Source: Gammaproteobacteria bacterium
Lineage (GTDB): Bacteria > Pseudomonadota > Gammaproteobacteria > Arenicellales > JAANXG01
NCBI GenBank assembly: GCA_018263405.1
Contig: JAANXG010000060.1
Span: 1 to 19,303 of the forward strand
Length of the DNA stretch: 19,303 bases
Direction of reading: 5' to 3'
A model generated the notes under the pieces. The model saw only the letters and a program-made list of their open reading frames with translations. It was not told the DNA's origin and did no database searches. Made by a program: the position numbers and the translations under genes. The number at the start of each line of letters is the position of its first letter. Positions within the stretch are counted from its first letter, which is position 1. Shown piece after piece: positions 5,693 through 12,312 of the stretch.

Positions 5693-5917
5693 TGCGTCAA
5701 GACGACGTACGGCAAGAATATCCTGAGGACCTACCGGTCGTACCTGTTCCATAGTGAGGGTAATAAGCGCCCGAGTTCGTCCTGATGCAGTAACAAACTC
5801 AACTTCTATGGAATTGCTTGAGTAAATACTTACCACAGCACCGAGATCCCCATGTTTCAGATCATGATTTGGTAAATCCTCAACGAGCACTACAGTATCT
5901 AACTCTTTAATAGCCAT
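5687..5917 (-). CDS. DUF4926 protein
   Basis: A 76-aa protein with the DUF4926 pattern: IKELDTVVLVEDLPNHDLKH, GDLGAVVSIYSSNSIEVEFV and TRALITLTMEQVRP. The fold is expected to be a small SH3-like beta barrel; the biochemical role is unknown to me. It starts three bases after the DUF6883 stop, and GGAGG eight bases before the ATG lies within the end of that gene, so the two are co-translated. DUF4926 and DUF6883 genes are often paired, which resembles a toxin-antitoxin or toxin-immunity layout, but that is inference. The stop codon lies in the attC site at 5635-5692. Confidence 0.85.
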   Translation of the reverse strand: MAIKELDTVVLVEDLPNHDLKHGDLGAVVSIYSSNSIEVEFVTASGRTRALITLTMEQVRPVGPQDILAVRRLDAA

Positions 5918-5920
5918 AGT

Positions 5921-6252
5921 TCAATCCTCCGGATATGCGGTCATAAATCGTGCGAAGTCTTCGCCGTTTCGGAGCATCCAAATTGTCACTATATCGGCCT
6001 TTCGACCGTTTGGCCCGTGTATTGATCCACGGATTGCGTACTTTCTACCATATTCATTTGTTTCAACCTCCACGGCATCCTCAATCAGGAGTTGGCGTAT
6101 GTCCTGAAACAGGATATTCCATTGGGGAATGTCATATCCAAGAGAACGGAATAATGCCGCCTTGTATCGTCCGATCGGGTGAGAGTCAGACAACAGGTAA
6201 TCTCGGATCTTTTCAGGGCAACATGTGCATGTTCATACTTCGGTATTTTCAC
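5921..6252 (-). pseudogene. DUF6883 protein with a one-base frameshift near the N-terminus
   Basis: The 90-codon frame from TTG 6193 to 5921 carries the DUF6883 core: SDSHPIGRYKAALFRSLGY, YGRKYAIRGSIHGPNGRKAD and a closing FARFMTAYPED. The expected start is missing from that frame but present one frame over: GTG 6252 opens KIPKYEHAHVA, the usual DUF6883 beginning. Restoring one C in the CCC run at 6218-6216 would read on as PEKIRDYLLSDSHP, exactly the family pattern. So there is either a real -1 frameshift, which would disable the gene unless TTG 6193 is used, or a sequencing error. The family's function is unknown to me; association with nuclease or toxin domains has been suggested by gene context. 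It is the first gene of the first cassette and pairs with DUF4926. Confidence 0.75.
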
Positions 6253-6283
6253 AATCTTGCGACTACCTATGGATCAATGCGCA

Positions 6284-6326
6284 GCTTAACGCCGCAAATA
6301 ACCGGCAGGCCGGAGTGGCGTTAACA
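6284..6326 (-). other. attC half-site or minimal attC at the array head
   Basis: GCTTAAC (6284-6290) begins a 34-base stretch identical to the left end of the attC at 2580-2697. After that the sequence departs and reads GGCGTTAACACC. AACGCC and GGCGTT can pair, making a shortened hairpin. On the minus strand GTTAAGC is the recombination core preceding the first cassette. This may be an attC remnant of a lost cassette fused to the old attI region; no typical attI could be identified. Confidence 0.6.
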
Positions 6327-6335
6327 CCTTTAGCT

Positions 6336-6423
6336 CACTGCTGATGTGATGGATGCCTCGCTATGACGACGTCAACCGTAGAAGGTGCGCCAGGGAAAAG
6401 AGGCATCCATCACATCAGCAGTG
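6336..6423. repeat. 88-bp element with perfect 24-bp inverted ends
   Basis: Bases 6336-6359 and 6400-6423 are perfect reverse complements (outer ends CACTGCTGATG / CATCAGCAGTG), separated by 40 bases. The trinucleotide GCT occurs directly on both sides (6333-6335 and 6424-6426), compatible with a 3-bp target duplication. It has no coding capacity. It could be a MITE-like miniature element or the collapsed remains of an insertion sequence; a structured RNA or terminator between integrase and cassettes is the alternative. Confidence 0.65.
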
Positions 6424-6446
6424 GCTTTCTTTAGACTATAGTTTGA

Positions 6447-6461
6447 AATCTGTGACAGATT
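6447..6461. promoter_or_regulatory. Palindrome upstream of the integrase remnant
   Basis: AATCTGTGACAGATT is a perfect 7+1+7 palindrome about 50 bases before the integrase frame, in AT-rich DNA (6424-6507) where the integrase promoter and cassette promoter would be expected. It is not a LexA box, which needs eight bases between CTGT and ACAG. It could be a regulator site; I cannot name the protein. No convincing -35/-10 pair was found around it. Confidence 0.35.
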
Positions 6462-6507
6462 AGCTATTCGTTCTTCCTTTTTTAAAATTTCATAAAAATT
6501 AACAATA

Positions 6508-6819
6508 TTGCATAGACAAAGTGTTAAACCCCCTTATGACCGCTGGTATGTCATCCGTGCCGAGCAGTATATAAAATCGTTTTCTGACTTGCGGTTGGCC
6601 GATCACTCCCGGAAAGAGGTAACCGGATACCTGGAGAATCTGGGCAATAATATCGATTTATCGGCCTGGCAGTTCACTCAGGCAGTAGATGCTATACAGA
6701 AACTTTTTGTCCTGATCGGCAATCAGGCCCTGGCCGGATTCGACTGGAGCTACCTCAAAGGAGATTCCATGAGAAAACACTCAAAAAACTTGACCCACCC
6801 CGGACACCCAGGCTCATAA
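6508..6819 (+). pseudogene. Integron-type tyrosine recombinase, N-terminal fragment
   Basis: The 103-codon frame reads PPYDRWYVIRAEQYIKSF, then LRLADHSRKEVTGYLENLG and LSAWQFTQAVDAIQKLFVLI. This is the N-terminal core-binding (SAM-like) domain of integron integrases and related tyrosine recombinases: a WYVIRAEQYI helix, a V..YL..L helix and the WQF.QAVDA.. helix. The catalytic domain with the Arg-His-Arg-Tyr residues, about 230 aa, is absent; the frame ends at TAA soon after FDWSYLKGDSMRKH. The only start is TTG 6508, with a TAA 15 bases upstream, so the 5' end may also be damaged. Its position and divergent orientation at the head of the cassette array are what an intI gene should show. It is certainly inactive as it stands. 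Confidence 0.75.
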
Positions 6820-6844
6820 TTAAATGCCTGCGTCGCTTCGCCAA

Positions 6845-6886
6845 CTGTCCGGTTAACACCGGATCAAGTGTCCGGTTTCACCGGAA
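6845..6886. repeat. Tandem TGTCCGG...CCGGA hairpin units
   Basis: Two successive units, TGTCCGG-TTAACA-CCGGA and TGTCCGG-TTTCA-CCGGA, lie about 23 bases apart in the gap between the integrase remnant and the mttB-like gene (6820-6994). They look like repeated protein-binding sites such as the ends of an insertion sequence, or short hairpins. The rest of this gap holds no gene I can support. Confidence 0.45.
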
Positions 6887-6994
6887 CATGCACACGTCGA
6901 TGCGACGATAGGAATAGCCGTAATTGGTGGATAGGGCGCGGCGCTTGTCGGGCAATATCGCCAGGGAATTCCCCACAACCACCTTGATAGAATC

Positions 6995-8545
6995 GTGGCC
7001 CAACCAAAAAAACGACGCGGACGGCGCAGCCGTTCGTCGAATACCGCCGCAGGCGCGGATCGCGGCATCCCCCAACTCCCGTTCCAAGCACTAAAAAGCC
7101 CGTTTTCGCCTCTGGAAGCGCTGTCGACGGAACAGATGGAACTGATTCACGACGCGTCCATGCGTTTGCTGGAAGAACAGGGCATCGAGCTCCTCTCCGC
7201 GCAAGCCCGGCAATTGTTCAAGCAGGCGGGCGCCGAAGTCGACGAGACCAGCGGCATCGTGCGGGGGCCGAGGGAGCTGTTCATGGAGGCTCTGGACCAC
7301 GCCCCCGAAACCTTTGTGCTCACCCCCCGGAATCCCGATAAAGCGCTGGAAATCGGCGCCAACAACATTCATTTCGGCTTCGTCTCGGGGCCACCCAATA
7401 TCCACGATCACGTGAATGGCCGTCGACCCGGGAATCTGAAGGACTACCGCAAACTCGTCAGCCTAGCCCAGTATTTCAACGTCATTTCCTTGATGGGTAA
7501 TCAGGCGACCGCGCCGACCGATCTGCCCGCGAACACCAGGCACCTGGACACGTACCGGGAAACGATCCTGTTGATGGACAAGGTATTCAGCGCGGTGCCC
7601 ATAGGCGTGGGCCGGGTCCGGGATGCCGTGGAAATGGTTGCCCTGGCGAGGGGTATTTCGACCGACGCGCTGCACCGGGATCCTTCCGTACTTACCAATA
7701 TTAACGTGAACTCGCCGCGCAAGTTGGACGACACCATGGCGGATGCGGCCATCTACATGGCCTGGCACGGCCAGGCCGTCATTGTCACACCGTTTACATT
7801 GATGGGCGCGATGACGCCGGTAACCCTCGCGGGCGCATTGGTGCAACAAAATGCCGAAGCGGTATTCGGGCTGACCATGGTTCAGCTCGCCGGCCCCGGC
7901 GCACCGTGCGTCTACGGCGGTTTTACCTCCAACGTGGACATGCGTTCCGGGGCGCCGGCCTTTGGCACACCCGAGAACGCGCTGGCAAACATCGCGGGGG
8001 GTCAACTGGCACGGCGCTATGGCTTGCCTTACCGGACCAGTGCCTGCAACGCCTCCAACGCGGCCGATGCCCAGGCGGTCTACGAAACCCAAGCCGTTCT
8101 ATGGAGCGCGGTCATGGGACACGGCAACATCGTGTACCACTCGGCGGGATGGCTGGAGGGCGGTTTGGTGGCGTCGTTCGAGAAAGTCATTATCGACGTC
8201 GAGTCGCTGCAAACCATGGCGTGCATTCTGCAACCCATCGACGTCTCGGAAGAGGAAATCGGGCTGGCTGCCGTCGAGGAAGTCGGGCCGGGTGGACACT
8301 TTTTTGGAACCAGTCACACCATTGAACGATACAAGACGGCATTTTACGAACCGTTGCTCAGCGACTGGCAAAACCAGGAAAACTGGCAACAGGCGGGCGC
8401 AAAGACCGCAACGACGCGCGCCACCGAAACCTGGCAAAAAGTCCTTGAAACGTTCGAGGCGCCCGCGCTGGATCCCTCCCGGCGGGAGGCCCTGGACGAT
8501 TACGTCAGCCGCCGAAAAAACGAGATCGGAGACGGCGAACCGTAG
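6995..8545 (+). CDS. Trimethylamine methyltransferase (MttB) family protein
   Basis: A 516-aa member of the MttB superfamily of cobalamin-dependent methylamine methyltransferases, predicted TIM-barrel. Recognisable parts are LSTEQMELIHDASMRLLEEQ near the N-terminus, IHFGFVSGPPNIHD, ISLMGNQATAPTDLP, PFTLMGAMTPVTLAGALVQQ, and PGGHFFGTSHTIERYKTAFY near the C-terminus. The frame runs its full length without an internal amber codon being needed, so this belongs to the non-pyrrolysine group, whose known members demethylate glycine betaine or other quaternary amines onto a corrinoid protein. The substrate cannot be read from the sequence. The N-terminus is basic (KKRRGRRSRSS). The start is GTG 6995 with a poor ribosome site. 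No corrinoid protein or activase gene is adjacent. It converges on pccA with a 39-base gap. Confidence 0.88.
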   Translation: MAQPKKRRGRRSRSSNTAAGADRGIPQLPFQALKSPFSPLEALSTEQMELIHDASMRLLEEQGIELLSAQARQLFKQAGAEVDETSGIVRGPRELFMEALDHAPETFVLTPRNPDKALEIGANNIHFGFVSGPPNIHDHVNGRRPGNLKDYRKLVSLAQYFNVISLMGNQATAPTDLPANTRHLDTYRETILLMDKVFSAVPIGVGRVRDAVEMVALARGISTDALHRDPSVLTNINVNSPRKLDDTMADAAIYMAWHGQAVIVTPFTLMGAMTPVTLAGALVQQNAEAVFGLTMVQLAGPGAPCVYGGFTSNVDMRSGAPAFGTPENALANIAGGQLARRYGLPYRTSACNASNAADAQAVYETQAVLWSAVMGHGNIVYHSAGWLEGGLVASFEKVIIDVESLQTMACILQPIDVSEEEIGLAAVEEVGPGGHFFGTSHTIERYKTAFYEPLLSDWQNQENWQQAGAKTATTRATETWQKVLETFEAPALDPSRREALDDYVSRRKNEIGDGEP

Positions 8546-8584
8546 CGAGCGCCGGGCAACCGATTTCACCAGGTCACGCCGGTA

Positions 8585-10573
8585 TTACTCGAACTCCAGA
8601 ATGGGTTGGCCCATGGTCAGGTTGTCACCGGATTGGGCGAGGACCTTGGCGACCTTCACCTCATGGCCGGCGCGCAGGACATTTTCCATTTTCATGGCTT
8701 CCACGACCGCGAGTTCCTCGCCGGCCTTGATGGTCTGGCCGGGTTCGGTTTCGATCCGGACCAGGAGGCCGGGCATCGGCGACAGTAGGAACTTGGAGTA
8801 GTCGGGCGGGGGTTTGTCGAGCATCAGCGTGTTCAGTTCCGCGCCGCGGGGCGTCATCACCATCGCGGTGACCTGCAAGCCGTCGTAAGACAGCTCATAT
8901 TCGACGCCATTGCGTTCTATCTGCACACAGTAGGAGTGGCCGTCGATCTGGCACCGGAACAGCGGTTGTCCTATCCGCCAGTCCGTGCGCAGGCGGTACA
9001 GGCCACCGGAATACTTGAATTCGTAGCCGTGGGGAACGGGATTGATCTCTATCGGATACGGGCGTTTGTCGATCGTCACCACCACTTGCATGGGCTGCGA
9101 CAAATCCGGCGGCGGAGCGATGCGGCCGGTGATCCGCGTTTTCCGCTTCAGGTAGGCGCAATAGGCGACAGCCGACGCCGCCAATAAAGCGGAGACCTCT
9201 TCCTCCGAGGGCGTTTTCAACTGGAAGCCATCGGGGTATTCCTCGGCGATGAAACTAGTGGTGAGGTCACCCGCCCGGAAGCGCGGATGATCGATCAGGG
9301 CATTGAGAAACCCCACGTTATGAGCGACCCCGCGGATAAAATACTCGTTCAGCGCCGTGCGCATGGTTTCGATGGCCGTCCGCCGGTCAGGGCCGCGGGT
9401 AATAAGTTTGGCCATCATGGGGTCGTAGAACACGGAGACATCCCCGCCTTCGTAAACCCCGGTATCGATGCGTACCTTGTCGCTCGTGGCCGGGGGTTGG
9501 TAACGGACGATCCGGCCGCTTGACGGCATGAATTCATGCAGCGGGTCCTCGGCGTAGACGCGGGCTTCGATCGCCCACCCCGAAAGGGTGACATCGTCCT
9601 GTTCCAGTTGCAGCTTCTCGCCGGCCGCGATGCGCAGCATCTGCGCCACCAGATCCACGCCGGTCACCATCTCGGTAATCGGATGTTCCACCTGCAGGCG
9701 GGTATTCATTTCCAGGAAGAAGAAATTCTTGTTGGCGTCGACGATGAACTCCACCGTGCCCGCCGACACGTAGTCCACCGCCCGGGACAGTGCGACCGCC
9801 TGCTCCCCCATGGCGCGTCGGGTGTCGGGGTCAAGAAACGGCGACGGCGCTTCCTCGATCACTTTCTGATGCCGGCGCTGGATGGAGCATTCCCGCTCGC
9901 CGAGATAGATGCAGTTGCCGTGCTTGTCCCCGAGCACTTGAATCTCGATATGGCGGGGGTGCTCGATGAACCGTTCGACCAGGATGCGCCCGTCGCCGAA
10001 TGACGATTGGGCCTCTCTGGTGGCCCGCTTGAAACCATCCCGGCATTCCGCGTCATCGCGCGCGACGCGCATGCCTTTGCCGCCGCCGCCGGCGCTGGCC
10101 TTGAGCATGACGGGATAACCGACATCGTGGGCGATCCGGACCGCGTGCTCGGCGTCCTCGATCACGCCGGCGAACCCGGGGATGGTGTTGACGCCGGCCT
10201 CGCCGGCAAGCTTTTTGGAGGTGAGCTTGTCCCCCATCGCCTGGATGGCGGCGACATTCGGCCCGACGAATGCGATGCCGGCGTGCTCCAGGGCTTCGGC
10301 GAAATGCTGGTTTTCGGACAGGAATCCATAGCCGGGGTGCACGGCTTCGGCGCCCGTCTCCTTGCATGCCTGTATGATCTTTTCGATCCGCAGGTAGCTT
10401 TCCGACGACGGGGGCGGGCCGATACGGATGGCCTCGTCCGCCATCCGCACGTGCAGGGCATCGCGGTCGGCATCCGAAAATACCGCCACGGTGTTAATAC
10501 CCAGGCACTGCGCGGACTTGAAGACGCGGCAGGCGATCTCGCCTCGATTGGCGACGAGAATTTTTTTAAACAT
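8585..10573 (-). CDS. pccA: Propionyl-CoA carboxylase alpha subunit (biotin carboxylase and carrier)
   Basis: A 662-aa biotin-dependent subunit. It has the biotin carboxylase N-domain (MFKKILVANRGEIACRVF), an ATP-grasp domain with KASAGGGGKGMR and EMNTRLQVEHPITEMVTG, the carboxylase C-domain through about residue 445, a BT-type middle region, and a C-terminal biotinyl domain with EAMKMEN in which Lys628 takes biotin. It carboxylates biotin with ATP and bicarbonate and passes the carboxyl group to PccB. I start at ATG 10573 because all homologues begin MFKKILVANRGEI; the open frame continues 29 codons upstream to 10660 with no family resemblance. No strong ribosome site is visible. It is the last gene of the phaE-phaC-mcm-pccB-pccA run, 153 bases after pccB. 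Confidence 0.94.
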   Translation of the reverse strand: MFKKILVANRGEIACRVFKSAQCLGINTVAVFSDADRDALHVRMADEAIRIGPPPSSESYLRIEKIIQACKETGAEAVHPGYGFLSENQHFAEALEHAGIAFVGPNVAAIQAMGDKLTSKKLAGEAGVNTIPGFAGVIEDAEHAVRIAHDVGYPVMLKASAGGGGKGMRVARDDAECRDGFKRATREAQSSFGDGRILVERFIEHPRHIEIQVLGDKHGNCIYLGERECSIQRRHQKVIEEAPSPFLDPDTRRAMGEQAVALSRAVDYVSAGTVEFIVDANKNFFFLEMNTRLQVEHPITEMVTGVDLVAQMLRIAAGEKLQLEQDDVTLSGWAIEARVYAEDPLHEFMPSSGRIVRYQPPATSDKVRIDTGVYEGGDVSVFYDPMMAKLITRGPDRRTAIETMRTALNEYFIRGVAHNVGFLNALIDHPRFRAGDLTTSFIAEEYPDGFQLKTPSEEEVSALLAASAVAYCAYLKRKTRITGRIAPPPDLSQPMQVVVTIDKRPYPIEINPVPHGYEFKYSGGLYRLRTDWRIGQPLFRCQIDGHSYCVQIERNGVEYELSYDGLQVTAMVMTPRGAELNTLMLDKPPPDYSKFLLSPMPGLLVRIETEPGQTIKAGEELAVVEAMKMENVLRAGHEVKVAKVLAQSGDNLTMGQPILEFE

Positions 10574-10726
10574 TATTGTGAACCCGTGACGCCGGCCGTG
10601 CAGATCGGCGTTGATGCCATTTGTCATTGCCAGGCAGCGATAGCCGCCGCGGCATTCCATAAGCCCATGTCATGCGAAGGCCTGGTGGCAACGCCCGGAT
10701 CGCTTCGTATTCTCCGGACATCGGAG
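10574..10726 (-). other. Spacer between pccB and pccA
   Basis: This 153-base gap is unusually long for the operon. It contains ATTGCCAGGCAGCGATAGCC on the plus strand near 10624-10643, and GGATCGCTTCGTATTCTCCG near 10697-10716. These phrases resemble dispersed intergenic repeats seen in some bacterial genomes, but I cannot confirm that from one window. I see no gene, promoter or clear terminator in it. Confidence 0.35.
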
Positions 10727-12259
10727 TCAAAGAGGAAGGTTGCCGTGCTTGCGCCATGGATTCTCGAGATCCTTGTCCCGCAGCATGCGCAGAGAACGGC
10801 AGATCCGCGGGCGCGTGTCGTGCGGCATGATCACGTCGTCGATATAGCCGCGCCGCCCGGCGATGAAGGGATTGGCAAACATCCGGCGGTAGTCCTCGGT
10901 GTGCCGGGCGATCTTCTCCTCGTCGTCGAGGTCCTTGCGGAAAATGATTTCCACCGCGCCTTTCGGACCCATCACCGCGATCTCGGCGCTCGGCCACGCC
11001 AGGTTGGCGTCGCCGCGCAGATGCTTGGAACTCATGACGTCGTACGCGCCGCCGTAGGCCTTGCGGGTGATGACCGTGACCTTGGGCACGGTGGCTTCGG
11101 CAAACGCATACAACAGCTTCGCCCCGTGCTTGATGATGCCGCCGAATTCCTGCGAGGTGCCCGGCATGAATCCCGGCACGTCGACGAACGTCAGGATGGG
11201 GATATTGAACGCATCGCAAAAGCGCACAAAGCGCCCGGCCTTGACGGAGGAACCGATATCCAGGCAGCCGGCGAGAACCATGGGCTGATTGGCCACCACC
11301 CCCACGGTACTGCCTTCCATGCGGACGAAACCGATAACGATATTCCTGGCATAGTCCGGCTGGATCTCCAAAAACTCGTACTCATCGGCGGCTTTAACGA
11401 TCAGTTCCTTCATGTCGTAGGGTTGGTTGGGATCGTCAGGGACGAGGGTGTCGAGGGATGGTTCCACCCGATCGGCGGGATCGTCGGTGGGCCATACCGG
11501 GGGGGACTCCCGGTTGCTCGCCGGCAGGTAGTCGAAGAACCGGCGGACGCTCAAAAGTGCTTTGACGTCGTTTTCGAATGCCAGATCGGCCACGCCGGAT
11601 TTCGTCGAGTGCGTCGCGGCGCCGCCCAGTTCCTCGGCGGTGACGGTTTCGTGGGTGACGGTTTTCACCACTTCCGGGCCGGTGACGAACATATAGGAGC
11701 TGTCGCGGACCATGAATATGAAATCCGTCATCGCCGGCGAGTACACGGCGCCGCCGGCGCAGGGCCCCATGATCAAGGAGATCTGCGGGATGACGCCGGA
11801 CGCCAGCACATTGCGCTGGAATACCTCCGCGTAGCCGCCGAGCGAGGCGACGCCCTCCTGGATGCGCGCGCCGCCGGAGTCGTTCAAGCCGATCATCGGC
11901 GCGCCGACCTTCATGGCCTGGTCCATCACCTTGCAGATTTTTTCGGCATGGGCTTCCGACAGCGAGCCGCCGAACACCGTGAAGTCCTGGCTGAATACAA
12001 ACACCAGCCGCCCGTTGATGGTGCCGAAACCCGTAACCACCCCATCTCCGGGCACCGTCTGGTCCGCCATCCCGAATTCGGTAGAGCGATGCTCGACAAA
12101 CATGTCCCATTCCTCGAAGCTGCCCCGGTCCAGGAGCAACTCGAGCCGTTCCCGCGCGGTGAGCTTGCCTTTCGAGTGCTGCACCTCGATGCGCTCGCCG
12201 CCGCCGCCCTTTCTCGCGGCGGCGCGTTTTTCTTCAAGTTGTTTGATGATTTCCTGCAT
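10727..12259 (-). CDS. pccB: Propionyl-CoA carboxylase beta subunit (carboxyltransferase)
   Basis: A 510-aa carboxyltransferase with two crotonase-like halves. The N-half carries KLTARERLELLLDRGSFEEW, IGLNDSGGARIQEGVASLGG and IMGPCAGGAVYSPAMTDFIF; the C-half carries FVDVPGFMPGTSQEFGGIIK and ITRKAYGGAYDVMSSKHLRG. It moves the carboxyl group from biotin on PccA to propionyl-CoA, giving methylmalonyl-CoA. The Asp in GGAYDVM (Asp407 here) matches the residue reported to favour propionyl-CoA over acetyl-CoA in actinobacterial enzymes, which supports the substrate call. Length is normal. It lies 53 bases after the mutase gene and 153 bases before pccA on the same strand, so one transcript is likely. 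Confidence 0.94.
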   Translation of the reverse strand: MQEIIKQLEEKRAAARKGGGGERIEVQHSKGKLTARERLELLLDRGSFEEWDMFVEHRSTEFGMADQTVPGDGVVTGFGTINGRLVFVFSQDFTVFGGSLSEAHAEKICKVMDQAMKVGAPMIGLNDSGGARIQEGVASLGGYAEVFQRNVLASGVIPQISLIMGPCAGGAVYSPAMTDFIFMVRDSSYMFVTGPEVVKTVTHETVTAEELGGAATHSTKSGVADLAFENDVKALLSVRRFFDYLPASNRESPPVWPTDDPADRVEPSLDTLVPDDPNQPYDMKELIVKAADEYEFLEIQPDYARNIVIGFVRMEGSTVGVVANQPMVLAGCLDIGSSVKAGRFVRFCDAFNIPILTFVDVPGFMPGTSQEFGGIIKHGAKLLYAFAEATVPKVTVITRKAYGGAYDVMSSKHLRGDANLAWPSAEIAVMGPKGAVEIIFRKDLDDEEKIARHTEDYRRMFANPFIAGRRGYIDDVIMPHDTRPRICRSLRMLRDKDLENPWRKHGNLPL

Positions 12260-12312
12260 GCCTCATCCTGTCCCGACCTGGTTCACCGGCGCCTCGGACG
12301 ATCGCGTCCGGC

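Larger units (their letters stand above)
1001..6819 (-). mobile_element. Decayed chromosomal integron: cassette array plus integrase remnant
   Basis: All real genes from 1030 to 6252 except the inserted transposase are on the minus strand, short, and separated by sites with RYYYAAC ... GTTRRRY ends and internal complementary arms (1920-1978, 2580-2697, 3006-3073, 4554-4614, 5143-5240, 5635-5692). A broken integron-type tyrosine recombinase gene lies at the head of the array in the opposite orientation (6508-6819), the standard integron layout. The cargo is mostly toxin-antitoxin pairs, as in sedentary chromosomal integrons. attC sequences vary in length (58 to 118 bp), so the cassettes were probably gathered from different sources. 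The integrase is truncated, so the array is probably frozen unless an integrase is supplied elsewhere. Confidence 0.8.

Noticed and set aside
5143..6423. CRISPR array
   Set aside because: The repeats here are inverted and of differing length and sequence, with no regular direct repeats or spacers.
6447..6461. LexA (SOS) box upstream of the integrase, as in many integrons
   Set aside because: CTGT and ACAG are present but separated by one base rather than eight, so it does not fit a LexA site.
6878..7087. Minus-strand frame ending GYSYRRIDVCMFR
   Set aside because: It is antisense to the mttB start. The ending looked transposase-like at first, but I could not tie it to any family.
8546..8584. 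Bidirectional terminator between the mttB-like gene and pccA
   Set aside because: Only 38 bases with scattered GCCGG words; no convincing stem followed by a T-run on either strand.
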